Positions 25,679 through 34,730 are shown, counted from the first letter of the stretch. The stretch: 64,000 nucleotides of DNA from Ensifer sesbaniae (GCF_013283665.1 NZ_JABEKU010000002.1:680863-744862), one strand, 5' to 3'. Made by a program: numbers and translations. The notes: generated from the sequence alone by a model not told the origin.

Positions 25679-26320
25679 TTATTCGGATTTGTCGTAAGAG
25701 AACTGGATGCCGGCGGTACCGCCGGTCTCGATGAAGAGATTCATGAAGGCGGTCGCCGTTTCCTTGCGCTGCCAGTCACGCTGCAGTTCGCAGAAGAGCT
25801 GTGGCACGCTGATCATCTGGCCGCCCGCCTGTTCGATCCGGCGCAATGCGGCCTCATGGGCGGCGACGGACGTGCCGCCGACCGCGTCGACCGGGACATA
25901 GACCTCGTAGCCAGCCTTCAGCGCGTCGAGCGCCGGAAATGTCAGGCATGCTTCGGTCCAGAGCGCTGTCATGATCAACTTCTTGCGTCCGGTCTTCTCC
26001 ACGGCTTGCCGGAACTCGACGTCTTCCCAGGAATTGATCGAGGTGCGGTCGTAGGTCGGGACCTCCTTCAAGACCCGGTTGACTTGCGGGATCGGCGGCT
26101 TGTTCAGCCCGGTCTTCACGTTGACCGTCGAATGGACGATCGGCAGCCCGTAGACGACAGCGGCTTTGGCTGCGCCACAGATGTTGTTGATCAGCAGTTG
26201 CCGGTCCATCGAAGCGATCGAGTTCACCTGGACCGGTTGGTAGTCAATGATGATGAAGGTCGAATTGGCAGGGGTCAGCAGATGATCCTTTGAAGGATCA
26301 CGAATTGCTTCACTGGTCAT
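25679..26320 (-). CDS. Isochorismatase-family cysteine hydrolase
   Basis: ATG 26320 has GAAGGAAGACGACC upstream. The 213-residue protein has the cysteine-hydrolase fold: catalytic Asp in STFIIIDYQPVQVNS, Lys in GRKKLIMTALWTEACLTF, and the nucleophile Cys in the same segment. The family includes nicotinamidases, N-carbamoylsarcosine amidases and YcaC-type enzymes of unknown substrate; this one is YcaC-like in its C-terminal part. It lies directly downstream of a broken pirin gene on the same strand; pirin plus hydrolase often form an operon. The gene itself looks intact. Confidence 0.9.
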   Translation of the reverse strand: MTSEAIRDPSKDHLLTPANSTFIIIDYQPVQVNSIASMDRQLLINNICGAAKAAVVYGLPIVHSTVNVKTGLNKPPIPQVNRVLKEVPTYDRTSINSWEDVEFRQAVEKTGRKKLIMTALWTEACLTFPALDALKAGYEVYVPVDAVGGTSVAAHEAALRRIEQAGGQMISVPQLFCELQRDWQRKETATAFMNLFIETGGTAGIQFSYDKSE

Positions 26321-26439
26321 GGTCGTCTTCCTTCCTTCGAGTGCCCGAGATGATCGGCGGATCGTCCCCGCCGCAGGACCGCCCGAGCGTCGGTCCGGGA
26401 CACGGGCGCCTGGCAGGCTAAGCCGACGCTAGGCGCTCG

Positions 26440-26851
26440 CGATCTTGCCAAGCGGCCGGACTGAAAGTCCGTCATCGCCTGCCTGATTTCCTGCTCGGTG
26501 TTCATGATGAAGGGGTCGTCCATGGCGACCGGTTCGTTGATCGGCTCGCCGCTAAGGACGAGCGCCGTCACATCCGAGCTGACGTCCAGTGTAACGCCGC
26601 CGCCGTCACGACCGAAGAGAACAAATTGCCTCCCCGAAGAGATAGCCGCGATTGACGAGGACATTGCCGCGCGGGACCGCCAGGCCAGCCGAATGGCCCT
26701 CCGGGAGATCGAGAGCCAGCGAAGCTTGCCGTTTCAGGCGCAGGTCCCAGCGATCGGGCGTGAAGTTGCGGGCGGATCCATGCGCTCCGGCATAACTCCC
26801 GGCAATCACCCGCAACGCTCCGGCGCCATCCGGCAGGCAGACCGTCGAAAT
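26440..26851 (-). pseudogene. Pirin gene remnant (5' half lost, frameshifted)
   Basis: The minus strand encodes pirin C-terminal sequence in pieces. TVCLPDGAGALRVIAGSYAG, GSARNFTPDRWDLRLKR and LPEGHSAGLAVPRGNVLVN lie in one frame down to about 26640. Then QFVLFGRDGGGVTLDVSS, VLSGEPINEPVAMDDPFIMN and EEIRQA-like MTDFQSG lie in another. After about 26455 the normal short pirin tail is replaced by unrelated residues, which suggests a second shift. The N-terminal metal-binding cupin half is absent; sequence jumps to a divergent lysR fragment at about 26862. The gene is therefore not functional. Boundaries are good to about 10 bases. Confidence 0.8.
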
Positions 26852-26861
26852 GTCCCGATCG

Positions 26862-27053
26862 AGCAAAATTGGTCCGGCAGGACCTGAAGGATGGCACGCT
26901 GGTCGATGTGCTGCCGGACTGGGGGCCAAAGGCCGGCAGCATCCACGCCGCGTTCCCGTCGCGCCGGGCCTATTGCCTTCCGTTCGCGCGCTGCTCGACC
27001 TTCTCGCCTCCGAATTTGCGGACCTGGCGCGTCTGGACGAGCCGCGAACCTGA
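26862..27053 (+). pseudogene. LysR-family regulator remnant (C-terminal piece, frameshifted)
   Basis: The plus strand encodes the end of a LysR effector-binding domain: LVRQDLKDGTLVDVLPDWGP, then KAGSIHAAFPSRR in one frame, then GLLPSVRALLDLLASEFADL in another after a shift near 26968. The HTH and most of the effector domain are missing. It begins where the divergent pirin remnant begins, so one deletion seems to have removed the facing 5' halves of both genes and their shared promoter. Confidence 0.75.
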
Positions 27054-27071
27054 TCGCCCGCAAACCCGTGG

Positions 27072-28301
27072 TCATAGGGCGGCGCTGACCCGGGTCTTGA
27101 GGATTGCTGAGAAGCGCGGATCGAAAGTGCGGCTGATCGGCTCTGCCGCGGCACCGATCGCCACCGCCCAGGGATCGGTGAAACCGATCTGCAATCGCGG
27201 GAGGCTGCGGTCGCGCCGGTCGGCGATCGAAGGCAGCAACGGCATCATCGCCTCGACGAGCAGACGCGCGAGCCCCGGTGGAAGCCCGCCGCACAGGATC
27301 ACCGTCTGCGGATCGAAGATCGTTTCGAGCGCCTGCACGGCGGCGCGCAGTTCGAAGACGGCCGCGTCGAGCCAGCGCCGCACCCGCTCGTCCGAGCCGG
27401 CGGCAACCGCATCGATATGGGCGTATAGCTCGGGATCGGCGGGGTCGAGGTCGAGCAGCCTGCAGAGCGAAGCGATCGAGGCGCGGTGTTCGAGCGGCGT
27501 ACGCTCGTCCAGCGACGCACCCCGCGGCAGGCTGAGGATCATGCCGATCTCGCCGGCATTGCCATTGGCGCCGCGGTAGAGCTCGCCGTTGAGGATCAGC
27601 CCGGCGCCAAGGCCATAGCCGAGATAGATGCAGATGGCATGGTCCACGCCGTGCGCTGCTCCAACCATGCGTTCGGCAGTCGCAGCCGCAGCGGCATCGT
27701 TCTGCAAGCCGACATCGAGTCCCGTGCCGGCCGCAAGCGTTTCGAGCAACGGAAAATTCTGCCAGGCTGCCATCATCCAGGTATCGTCGTCATCGGCTTC
27801 GATACCGAAGGGACCGGGCATTGCCGCCCCGAGGCCGACGAGCCGGTCTTCCGATTGCGGAGCGATCGCCGTGAGATCGCGGCGGGTCTTCTCGATCAGT
27901 TCCAGGATCGTCCGGACCCCGGTCGCCGGTCCCCCGGCGGGCAGGTTGGCCTCGCCGCGGGCAAGCACGCGGCCGACGAGATCGACCGCGATGGTCCGCG
28001 TCACATGCCGGTCGATCTGCAGTCCGATCGCAAAGGCACCCTCCGGCACCAAGCGATAGGGTGTCGAGGGTTGTCCGCGGCCGTTGCGCACCGCCTCAAG
28101 CGATTCGACCAGCCCGTCACGCTCCAGCTCCTCGATGATGTTGGAGACCGTCTGCTTCGTGAGCGCCGTCGCGCGGGCAAGCTCGGCCCGGGACAATTGA
28201 CCGTTCAAGCGCAGAGCGTCGATCATCACACGCCGGTTGTGTGCGCTCGTTCCTTCCTGATTGGTGCCGCTCTTCGCCCGGATCAGGCGCATATCGTTCA
28301 T
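27072..28301 (-). CDS. ROK-family transcriptional repressor (NagC/Mlc/XylR type)
   Basis: The 409-residue protein has an N-terminal winged helix (about 18-80; RALRLNGQLSRAELARATAL-like stretch at SRAELARATALTKQTVSNII) and a ROK sugar-kinase-like domain. The latter includes GLGAAMPGPFGI, an LQNDAAAAATAER phosphate-site region, IYLGYGLGAGLILNGELYRG and GANGNAGEIGM. The classic zinc motif CxCGxxGC of ROK proteins is absent: the region has RTPLEHRASI instead. AGAGGGG precedes ATG 28301. It is divergent from the ABC/SIS/PfkB operon and is separated from it by an inverted repeat at 28344-28364. It probably represses that operon until the sugar or its phosphate binds. Confidence 0.92.
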   Translation of the reverse strand: MNDMRLIRAKSGTNQEGTSAHNRRVMIDALRLNGQLSRAELARATALTKQTVSNIIEELERDGLVESLEAVRNGRGQPSTPYRLVPEGAFAIGLQIDRHVTRTIAVDLVGRVLARGEANLPAGGPATGVRTILELIEKTRRDLTAIAPQSEDRLVGLGAAMPGPFGIEADDDDTWMMAAWQNFPLLETLAAGTGLDVGLQNDAAAAATAERMVGAAHGVDHAICIYLGYGLGAGLILNGELYRGANGNAGEIGMILSLPRGASLDERTPLEHRASIASLCRLLDLDPADPELYAHIDAVAAGSDERVRRWLDAAVFELRAAVQALETIFDPQTVILCGGLPPGLARLLVEAMMPLLPSIADRRDRSLPRLQIGFTDPWAVAIGAAAEPISRTFDPRFSAILKTRVSAAL

Positions 28302-28343
28302 CCAAAAACCCCTCTTGACACTGTTAGAATATTGAACAAAAAA

Positions 28344-28364
28344 TAAGTCAAGACAATTGACTTA
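28344..28364. promoter_or_regulatory. Inverted repeat, probable ROK operator
   Basis: TAAGTCAA at 28344-28351 and TTGACTTA at 28357-28364 form a perfect 8-bp inverted repeat with a 5-bp spacer, in an AT-rich stretch between the divergent ROK gene and the transporter operon. Confidence 0.7.
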
Positions 28365-28532
28365 ATAGGAGCCGAAATGAGCTCCGGGGGAACGAAGGCA
28401 GCGGCAAAGGCCGCTGCGGGCGCTCCGATGGATATGTCGACGGCCGCTCGGAAACGGACGGACTTCTCGCATACGGCGCACCATAGAGAGGCGTCGAAGG
28501 AAGCTGAAACGCTCAAGTTACTGGAGGTAATC

Positions 28533-29771
28533 ATGTTGAAATCGATAAGAACCGCGCTGCTTTGCGCGACCCTCGCCGGCGTTTCCTTCGCCGGCCATGC
28601 GCATGCGGAAACGACGCTGAATGCGCTGTTCATGGCCCAGGCTGCCTATAGCGAAGCGGACGTACGCGCCATGACGGAGGGCTTCACCAAGGCCAATCCG
28701 GATGTGAAGGTGAACCTCGAATTCGTGCCCTATGAGGGGCTGCACGACAAGACCGTGCTGGCGCAGGGGTCTGGCGGCGGCTACGACGTCGTGCTCTTCG
28801 ATGTGATCTGGCCGGCCGAATACGCCACCAACAAGGTGCTCGTCGACGTCACCGACCGCATCACCGACGAGATGAAATCCGGCGTGCTGCCCGGCGCGTG
28901 GACGACCGTCGAATATGACGGCAAGCGCTACGGCATGCCCTGGATCCTCGACACCAAATACCTGTTCTACAACAAGGAGATCCTGGAGAAGGCCGGCATC
29001 AAGGCGCCGCCGAAGACCTGGGACGAGCTTGCCGAACAGGCGAAGGTGATCAAGGACAAGGGCCTGCTCGCAACCCCGATCGCCTGGAGCTGGTCGCAGG
29101 CCGAAGCCGCGATCTGCGACTACACGACCCTCGTCAGCGCCTATGGCGGCAAGTTCATCGACGGCGGCAAGCCGGCCTTTACGTCGGGCGGCGGCCTCGA
29201 CGCGCTCAACTACATGGTGACGAGCTATTCTTCGGGCCTCACCAATCCGAACTCCAAGGAATTCCTGGAGGAGGACGTGCGCAAGGTGTTCCAGAACGGC
29301 GAAGCCGCTTTCGCGCTGAACTGGACCTACATGTACAACCTTGCCAACGATCCGAAGGAAAGCAAGGTTGCCGGCAAGGTCGGCGTCGTGCCGGCGCCGG
29401 GTGTTGCCGGCAAGAGCGAGGTTTCCGCCGTCAACGGTTCGATGGGCCTCGGCATCACCTCGACCAGCAAGCACCCGGACGAGGCCTGGAAATACATCGT
29501 CCACATGACCTCGCAGCAGACGCAGAATGCCTATGCCAAGCTCAGCCTGCCGATCTGGGCCTCTTCCTACGAGGATGCGAGCGTCACCAAGGGTCAGGAA
29601 GAACTGATCGGTGCCGCCAAGCGCGGCCTGGCGGCCATGTATCCGCGCCCGACGACACCAAAGTACCAGGAACTTTCGACTGCCCTTCAGCAGGCGATCC
29701 AGGAAGCGCTGCTCGGCCAGGCTTCACCTGAGGACGCCTTGAAGACGGCGGCCGAAAACAGCGGCCTTTGA
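28533..29771 (+). CDS. ABC transporter sugar-binding protein (MalE-type)
   Basis: GGAGGTAATC precedes ATG 28533, which fixes the start; the longer frame from 28377 is leader sequence. The 412-residue protein has a Sec signal peptide ending in GHAHA (residue 25) and a type-1 solute-binding fold: EGFTKANPDVKVNLEFVPYE, YDVVLFDVIWPAEYATNKV, GMPWILDTKYLFYNKEILEK and GEAAFALNWTYMY. Sugar-binding proteins of this group serve maltose-like, sorbitol or amadori-type transporters. It acts in the periplasm with the two permeases at 29961 and 30842. A GC-rich hairpin follows the gene and probably keeps its mRNA level above that of the permeases. Confidence 0.93.
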   Translation: MLKSIRTALLCATLAGVSFAGHAHAETTLNALFMAQAAYSEADVRAMTEGFTKANPDVKVNLEFVPYEGLHDKTVLAQGSGGGYDVVLFDVIWPAEYATNKVLVDVTDRITDEMKSGVLPGAWTTVEYDGKRYGMPWILDTKYLFYNKEILEKAGIKAPPKTWDELAEQAKVIKDKGLLATPIAWSWSQAEAAICDYTTLVSAYGGKFIDGGKPAFTSGGGLDALNYMVTSYSSGLTNPNSKEFLEEDVRKVFQNGEAAFALNWTYMYNLANDPKESKVAGKVGVVPAPGVAGKSEVSAVNGSMGLGITSTSKHPDEAWKYIVHMTSQQTQNAYAKLSLPIWASSYEDASVTKGQEELIGAAKRGLAAMYPRPTTPKYQELSTALQQAIQEALLGQASPEDALKTAAENSGL

Positions 29772-29785
29772 GCCGTCCTCCCAAG

Positions 29786-29809
29786 CCCCGGGCGGATAAC
29801 CGCCCGGGG
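29786..29809 (+). terminator. Strong intercistronic hairpin after the binding-protein gene
   Basis: CCCCGGGCGG and CCGCCCGGGG form a perfect 10-bp stem with an ATAA loop. No T run follows, so it is more likely a partial terminator or mRNA-stabilising hairpin between the binding-protein gene and the permease genes. The 29810-29960 stretch after it shows no gene. Confidence 0.7.
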
Positions 29810-29960
29810 ACCGCGGGAAGCGACGCTTCGGCGGTTTAACGCTTGCGTCCAAGGACTTTAACACTTTGATTTGGCGCATCATTCGCTTGGGTCGGTTACG
29901 ATCCGAGGCAATGTGCGATAGCATGACGGGGCTCCCTGGGCCCGAGAAGGTTTCCACCCC

Positions 29961-30842
29961 ATGTCCGGCACCTGGATAACGACGCGCGCATGGCTGCTCA
30001 TGCTGCCACTGCTGGTGGTCATGATTGCGGTCATCGGCTGGCCGTTGGTCGATACGGTCAGGCTGTCCTTCACCGACGCCAAACTCGTCGGCACTGAAGG
30101 CACATTCGTCGGCTTCGACAACTATGCCAAGATGCTCGGCGGCTCGAACTTCCAGCGCGCCTTCGTGACGACGGCCTGGTTCGCCGTCGTCTCGGTCACC
30201 GCCGAGATGGTGCTCGGCGTGCTGGCGGCCCTTCTGCTCAATCAACAGTTTCGTGGTCGCACCGCACTGCGGGCGCTGATGATCCTGCCCTGGGCGCTGC
30301 CGACGGTGGTCAACGCCACACTCTGGCGGCTGATCTATAATCCCGAGTATGGCGCGCTCAACGCCGCCTTGACGCAGATCGGCCTGATCGACAGCTACCG
30401 CTCCTGGCTCGGCGAGCCCGGCTCCGCGCTGACGGCGCTGATCATCGCCGACTGTTGGAAGAACTTTCCGCTGGTGGCCCTGATCGCACTCGCGGCCCTC
30501 CAGGCCGTGCCGCGCGATATCACCGCCGCCTCGCTCGTCGATGGCGCCGGCCCCTTCAATCGCTTCCGCTATGTCATCCTGCCCTATCTGGCGGGGCCTC
30601 TGCTCGTCGCCCTCGTGCTGCGCACGATCGAGGCCTTCAAAGTGTTCGACATCATCTGGGTGATGACGCGCGGCGGCCCCGCCAACAGCACGCGCACGCT
30701 GTCGATCCTCGTCTATCAGGAGGCCTTCTCCTTCCAGCGCGCCGGATCGGGCGCCTCGCTGGCACTGATCGTCACGCTGCTCGTGACCGTGCTGGCCGTC
30801 GCCTATGCGGCACTGGTGCGCAAGGCCGCAGGAGCATCGTAA
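29961..30842 (+). CDS. ABC transporter permease (MalF/UgpA type)
   Basis: The 293-residue protein has six predicted membrane helices, starting with TRAWLLMLPLLVVMIAVIGW. The EAA-type loop that docks on the ATPase is near the C-terminus (ASLVDGAGPFNRFRYVILPY). It would import the sugar with its partner at 30842 and the ATPase at 33645. ATG 29961 follows a short gap with GAGAAGG about 12 bases upstream. The stop overlaps the next start (TAATG). Confidence 0.93.
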   Translation: MSGTWITTRAWLLMLPLLVVMIAVIGWPLVDTVRLSFTDAKLVGTEGTFVGFDNYAKMLGGSNFQRAFVTTAWFAVVSVTAEMVLGVLAALLLNQQFRGRTALRALMILPWALPTVVNATLWRLIYNPEYGALNAALTQIGLIDSYRSWLGEPGSALTALIIADCWKNFPLVALIALAALQAVPRDITAASLVDGAGPFNRFRYVILPYLAGPLLVALVLRTIEAFKVFDIIWVMTRGGPANSTRTLSILVYQEAFSFQRAGSGASLALIVTLLVTVLAVAYAALVRKAAGAS

Positions 30843-31687
30843 TGGAACGCCAGAGCCACCTGTTCACCACCTTCGTCTACGCCTCGGCGCTCTTGCTGGC
30901 AGCGGTCATCCTCGCCCCCATTCTCTGGCTCTTCGTCATGAGCATCTCTTCGGCTGCCGATCTCTCCGCAAGGCCGCTCAACTGGTGGCCGGACGAAATT
31001 GACCTGTCGCGCTACCGCCTGCTGTTGTCGACGCTGGAAAACAGCGCCGGCGCCGCCTTTACCGCTTCGCTGTTCAACAGCATCAAGGTCGCCGGCATGG
31101 CGACGCTGGCGGCGATCGCTGTCGCCATACCGTCCGCCTGGGCGGTATCTCGCACGCCCAGTGTTTCCTGGTCGCTCTATGGCGTGATCGCCACCTATAT
31201 GCTGCCGCCGGTGGCGCTGGCCGTACCGCTCTACATGGGGCTTGCCTATCTCGGCCTTTTGAACTCCGTGTTCGGCCTGGCGCTTGTCTACCTCACCATT
31301 TTGGCCCCCTTCACCACCTGGCTGTTGAAATCCGGCTTCGATTCCATTCCCAGGGAGATCGAGAGCGCGGCGATGATCGATGGCGCCCGCCTCGACCAGA
31401 TCCTGCGGCTCATCACCCTGCCGCTCGCGGCACCGGTCATGGCGACTTCCGCGCTCTTCGCCTTCCTGCTCGCCTGGGACGAATTCTTCTATGCGCTGCT
31501 CTTCACCTCCGATCTGCGCGCCAAGACGCTCACGGTCGCCATTGCCGATCTCGCCGGCGGCCGTGTCTCCGACTACGGACTGATCGCAACCGCCGGGGTG
31601 CTCGCCGCCCTGCCCCCGGTGCTGATCGGCCTCCTCATGCAGCGAGCCCTGATTTCCGGGCTGACCAGCGGCGGCGTCAAAGGATGA
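30842..31687 (+). CDS. ABC transporter permease (MalG/UgpE type)
   Basis: ATG 30842 overlaps the preceding stop by one base. The 281-residue protein has six membrane helices and the EAA loop ESAAMIDGARLDQILRLITL. The first periplasmic loop carries LNWWPDEIDLSRYRLLL, typical of this family. It completes the transporter membrane part and is followed without gap by the SIS-domain gene (4-bp overlap). Confidence 0.93.
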   Translation: MERQSHLFTTFVYASALLLAAVILAPILWLFVMSISSAADLSARPLNWWPDEIDLSRYRLLLSTLENSAGAAFTASLFNSIKVAGMATLAAIAVAIPSAWAVSRTPSVSWSLYGVIATYMLPPVALAVPLYMGLAYLGLLNSVFGLALVYLTILAPFTTWLLKSGFDSIPREIESAAMIDGARLDQILRLITLPLAAPVMATSALFAFLLAWDEFFYALLFTSDLRAKTLTVAIADLAGGRVSDYGLIATAGVLAALPPVLIGLLMQRALISGLTSGGVKG

Positions 31688-32709
31688 CGGCTATGACCAC
31701 CACGCAACGCCCGGCCGGGCTCGTCGCAATCGATCGTGAAATGGCGCGTCAGGCCTCGGATGCGATCGCCTCCTTCCACCAGGCAACCACCCCTGCAACG
31801 AAGATTGCCGCCTCGCTAGAGGCGACGGGCAAGCTGCTGCTGCTCGGCATGGGCGGTTCGCATGCCGTCGGCCGCGCCGTCGAGCCGCTCTACCGCGCCC
31901 ATGGCATCGACGCCGTTGCCCTGCCGCTCTCGGAACAGCTCGGCCAGCCGCTTCCAATCGAGAACAAGACAATCCTGGTGACCTCGCAGTCGGGCGAAAG
32001 CGCCGAAGTGCTGCGCTGGTTTGGCGAAACCAATGGTGCAACGCCGGACACCTTCGGCCTCACCTTGGAAGGCGGCTCCTTCCTCGCGAGGAATGCACCA
32101 TCGCTCATCGGCGTTGGAGGCACGGAAAAAGCCTTTGCCGCCACCCGCAGCCTGACGATCAGCTTCGCCCTGCATCTTGCCGTTCTCGCTGCCCTTGGCG
32201 ACGACCCGGCCGCAGCGTTTCAGGCACTGGAACATCCGCAATCGCCCGATGCGGCGGCAGCGCTTGCTGCGTTGAGCGGCGTCCGATCCGTCGTCACGTC
32301 GGGCCGCCGGTTGCAGGGCCTCGCGGAAGCGATCGGCCTCGGTCTGACCGAGCTTTCGCGACTGCCCTGCTTCTCGCTCGAAGGCGGCCAGCTCCGCCAC
32401 GGACCGATGGAAATGCTCGGCCCATCGGTTGGCGTCGTGCTCTTCCGGGCGAACGATCCGACCGCCGGTCTCGTCGAAGCCATGGCTGTTTCCGCCGCCG
32501 GGGCCGGCTCGCCGGTCATCGTCTTCGACGCCTCCGGCCAAGCGCCGATCGAAGGCGTCACCACCGTTTCCTTTGCACCGGCCGCCGGCATGGCGGCGAT
32601 TTTCGCCATGCTGCCGGTCGCCCAGTCCTTCATGATCGCCTTTGCGGCGGCCCGCGTCGAGAATGCCGGCACTCCCGTGCGCTCGACCAAGATCACCCGG
32701 AGCGAATAG
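31684..32709 (+). CDS. SIS-domain protein (GlmS-isomerase/FrlB/AgaS-like)
   Basis: The 341-residue protein has two SIS (sugar isomerase) domains. Domain 1 has LLLLGMGGSHAVGRAVEPLY and the phosphate-binding ILVTSQSGESAEVL. Domain 2 has VVTSGRRLQGLAEAIGLGL and SLEGGQLRHGPMEMLGP, the segment that in GlmS, FrlB and AgaS relatives lies in the active site. Such enzymes isomerise, deaminate or deglycate amino-sugar or fructosamine phosphates. No glutaminase domain is present, so it is not a synthase. Being between transporter genes and a PfkB kinase, it likely acts on a phosphorylated amino sugar or Amadori compound. ATG 31684 overlaps the permease stop; ATG 31693 is an alternative. Confidence 0.9.
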   Translation: MTAMTTTQRPAGLVAIDREMARQASDAIASFHQATTPATKIAASLEATGKLLLLGMGGSHAVGRAVEPLYRAHGIDAVALPLSEQLGQPLPIENKTILVTSQSGESAEVLRWFGETNGATPDTFGLTLEGGSFLARNAPSLIGVGGTEKAFAATRSLTISFALHLAVLAALGDDPAAAFQALEHPQSPDAAAALAALSGVRSVVTSGRRLQGLAEAIGLGLTELSRLPCFSLEGGQLRHGPMEMLGPSVGVVLFRANDPTAGLVEAMAVSAAGAGSPVIVFDASGQAPIEGVTTVSFAPAAGMAAIFAMLPVAQSFMIAFAAARVENAGTPVRSTKITRSE

Positions 32710-32712
32710 CCG

Positions 32713-33648
32713 ATGCGTCCTCTTGCCGTGGTCGGCAACGCCAATGTCGACCTCATCCTCGGGCCGGCGGCCCCCTGGCCGAAGGCTGGCACCGAAATCA
32801 TCGTCGATCACGACGAACTGCGCGTCGGCGGCTGCGCCGGCAACAGTGCGCTCGCCTGGAATTCGCTCGGCGTCGACTATGTGATCGCCGCCAATGTCGG
32901 CAACGACCAGTTCGGAACCTGGCTGAAGGAGGCTTTTCCCGAGCGATCCAAGTCCTGGCCGGTCGAAAATGTCGGGACCACGCTCTCCGTCGGCATCACC
33001 CATCCCGATGGCGAGCGCACCTTCTTCACGACGCGCGGACATCTTCCGCTTTTGAGTTTTAAGAAGGTTCGAGCGATGCTTGACGGCGAGAAGCTGCGCG
33101 GCGGCTACACGCTGCTTTCGGGTGCCTTCCTCACCGATGCGCTAACCGCGGACTATGACCGTTTCTTCGACTGGACAGACGCGCACGACATAGCCGTTGC
33201 CCTCGACACCGGCTGGCCGCTCGACGGCTGGACGCAGACAAACTGCACGGCAACCGTCGGCTGGCTGAAGCGTTGCCGGCTGGCGCTGTTCAACGAGGTC
33301 GAGACGACGACGCTGACGGGCGTTGCCGACCCGACCGCAGCAGCACACGAACTCCGGAAACACATGCCCGAGGGCGCGATCGTCGTCGTCAAGCGTGGAC
33401 CCCATGGCGCGATCGCCATCGATGCGGAAGGCCGTCTTTCGTCGGCCGCCGCACCCGCGGTTTCCGTGGTCGATACGATCGGCGCCGGCGATGTTTTCAA
33501 TGCCGGGTTCCTGGCGGCACTTGCCGCCGAGATGCCTTTGGAAGCCTGTCTTCGCACCGGCGTCGCCATCGCCTCCGAGGCGATTTCCACCCTGCCGCGC
33601 AGCTACGGCAAACCGCTTTCGTCCTACCTTCAGGAGACCGGCGCATGA
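32713..33648 (+). CDS. PfkB-family sugar kinase
   Basis: The 311-residue protein has both PfkB signatures: GGCAGNSALAWNSLGVD at about 39-55 and the C-terminal VDTIGAGDVFNAGFLAAL at about 258-275 with the catalytic Asp in GAGD. It should phosphorylate the imported sugar before the SIS-domain enzyme acts. It begins 3 bp after the SIS gene and overlaps the ATPase gene by 4 bp. Substrate unknown; ribokinase-, KdgK- and FrlD-like relatives share these motifs. Confidence 0.92.
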   Translation: MRPLAVVGNANVDLILGPAAPWPKAGTEIIVDHDELRVGGCAGNSALAWNSLGVDYVIAANVGNDQFGTWLKEAFPERSKSWPVENVGTTLSVGITHPDGERTFFTTRGHLPLLSFKKVRAMLDGEKLRGGYTLLSGAFLTDALTADYDRFFDWTDAHDIAVALDTGWPLDGWTQTNCTATVGWLKRCRLALFNEVETTTLTGVADPTAAAHELRKHMPEGAIVVVKRGPHGAIAIDAEGRLSSAAAPAVSVVDTIGAGDVFNAGFLAALAAEMPLEACLRTGVAIASEAISTLPRSYGKPLSSYLQETGA

Positions 33649-34730
33649 GCGCTCTCGCCATTCAGAATATTCACAAGCGCTATGGCGAGATCGAGACGCT
33701 GAAGGGCATCGACATCGACTTGGAGAGCGGCGAGTTCCTGGTGCTGCTCGGTTCGTCCGGCTGCGGCAAGTCGACCCTGCTCAACATCATCGCCGGACTT
33801 GCGGAGCCGAGCGGCGGCGACATCCGGATCGGCGATCGCTCCATTCTCGGCGCCCACCCCAAGGACCGCGACATCGCCATGGTGTTCCAGTCCTACGCGC
33901 TCTACCCGAACATGAGCGTCGCGCGGAACATCGGCTTCGGGCTGGAGATGCGCAAGGTTCCGGCCGCCGAGCGCGAGAAGGCGGTGGCGGAAACGGCGAA
34001 GCTCCTGCAGATCGAGAACCTGCTCGACCGCAAGCCGAGCCAGCTTTCCGGCGGTCAGCGCCAGCGCGTCGCCATCGGCCGCGCGCTTGTCCGCAATCCG
34101 CAGGTCTTCCTCTTCGACGAACCGCTCTCCAACCTCGACGCAAAGCTGCGCATGGAGATGCGCACCGAGCTCAAGCGCCTGCACCAGATGCTGAAGACCA
34201 CGGTCGTCTACGTCACCCACGACCAGATCGAGGCGATGACGCTCGCGACCCGGATCGCGGTGATGCGCGACGGGCGGATCGAGCAACTCGGAACGCCGGA
34301 AGAGATCTACGACCGGCCGGCGACGCTCTATGTCGCCGGCTTCGTCGGCTCGCCGCCGATGAACATCCTTGATGCGACCGTTGCGCGAGGTGAGTTGCAG
34401 ATCGCCGGCGACGGGCAGGCAATCACCCTGCCGACCCGCTTCCGGGGCGTTGTCTCGGATGGCCAGCGCGTCAAGGTCGGCCTTCGGCCGGAAGCGCTGC
34501 GGCTTGCCGCCGCCGGCGAGACCGCGCCGCAGTTCAAGGCCCGTGTCGAGGTGGTCGAACTGACCGGCCCCGAGCTCGTGACGACGGCGCGGATCGGCGA
34601 GCAGCGCATCACCGCGTGCCTGCCGCCGCGCAGCTCGGTTCTTTCGGGCGAAGAGCGCGCCTTCGCCGTCGAGGCGGATGCCCTTCATCTCTTCGATCCC
34701 GACAGCGGCCGGTCGCTGGCGAAGGCCTGA
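33645..34730 (+). CDS. ABC transporter ATP-binding protein (UgpC/MalK/MsmK type)
   Basis: ATG 33645 overlaps the kinase stop. The 361-residue protein has Walker A GSSGCGKSTLL, the Q-loop AMVFQSYALYPNM, signature [16 protein letters not shown], Walker B VFLFDEPLSNLDAKL and the H-loop YVTHDQIEAMTLA. A C-terminal TOBE/OB regulatory domain follows (about 240-361). It energises the permeases at 29961-31687 from the cytoplasmic side. It closes the operon. Confidence 0.95.
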   Translation: MSALAIQNIHKRYGEIETLKGIDIDLESGEFLVLLGSSGCGKSTLLNIIAGLAEPSGGDIRIGDRSILGAHPKDRDIAMVFQSYALYPNMSVARNIGFGLEMRKVPAAEREKAVAETAKLLQIENLLDRKPSQLSGGQRQRVAIGRALVRNPQVFLFDEPLSNLDAKLRMEMRTELKRLHQMLKTTVVYVTHDQIEAMTLATRIAVMRDGRIEQLGTPEEIYDRPATLYVAGFVGSPPMNILDATVARGELQIAGDGQAITLPTRFRGVVSDGQRVKVGLRPEALRLAAAGETAPQFKARVEVVELTGPELVTTARIGEQRITACLPPRSSVLSGEERAFAVEADALHLFDPDSGRSLAKA

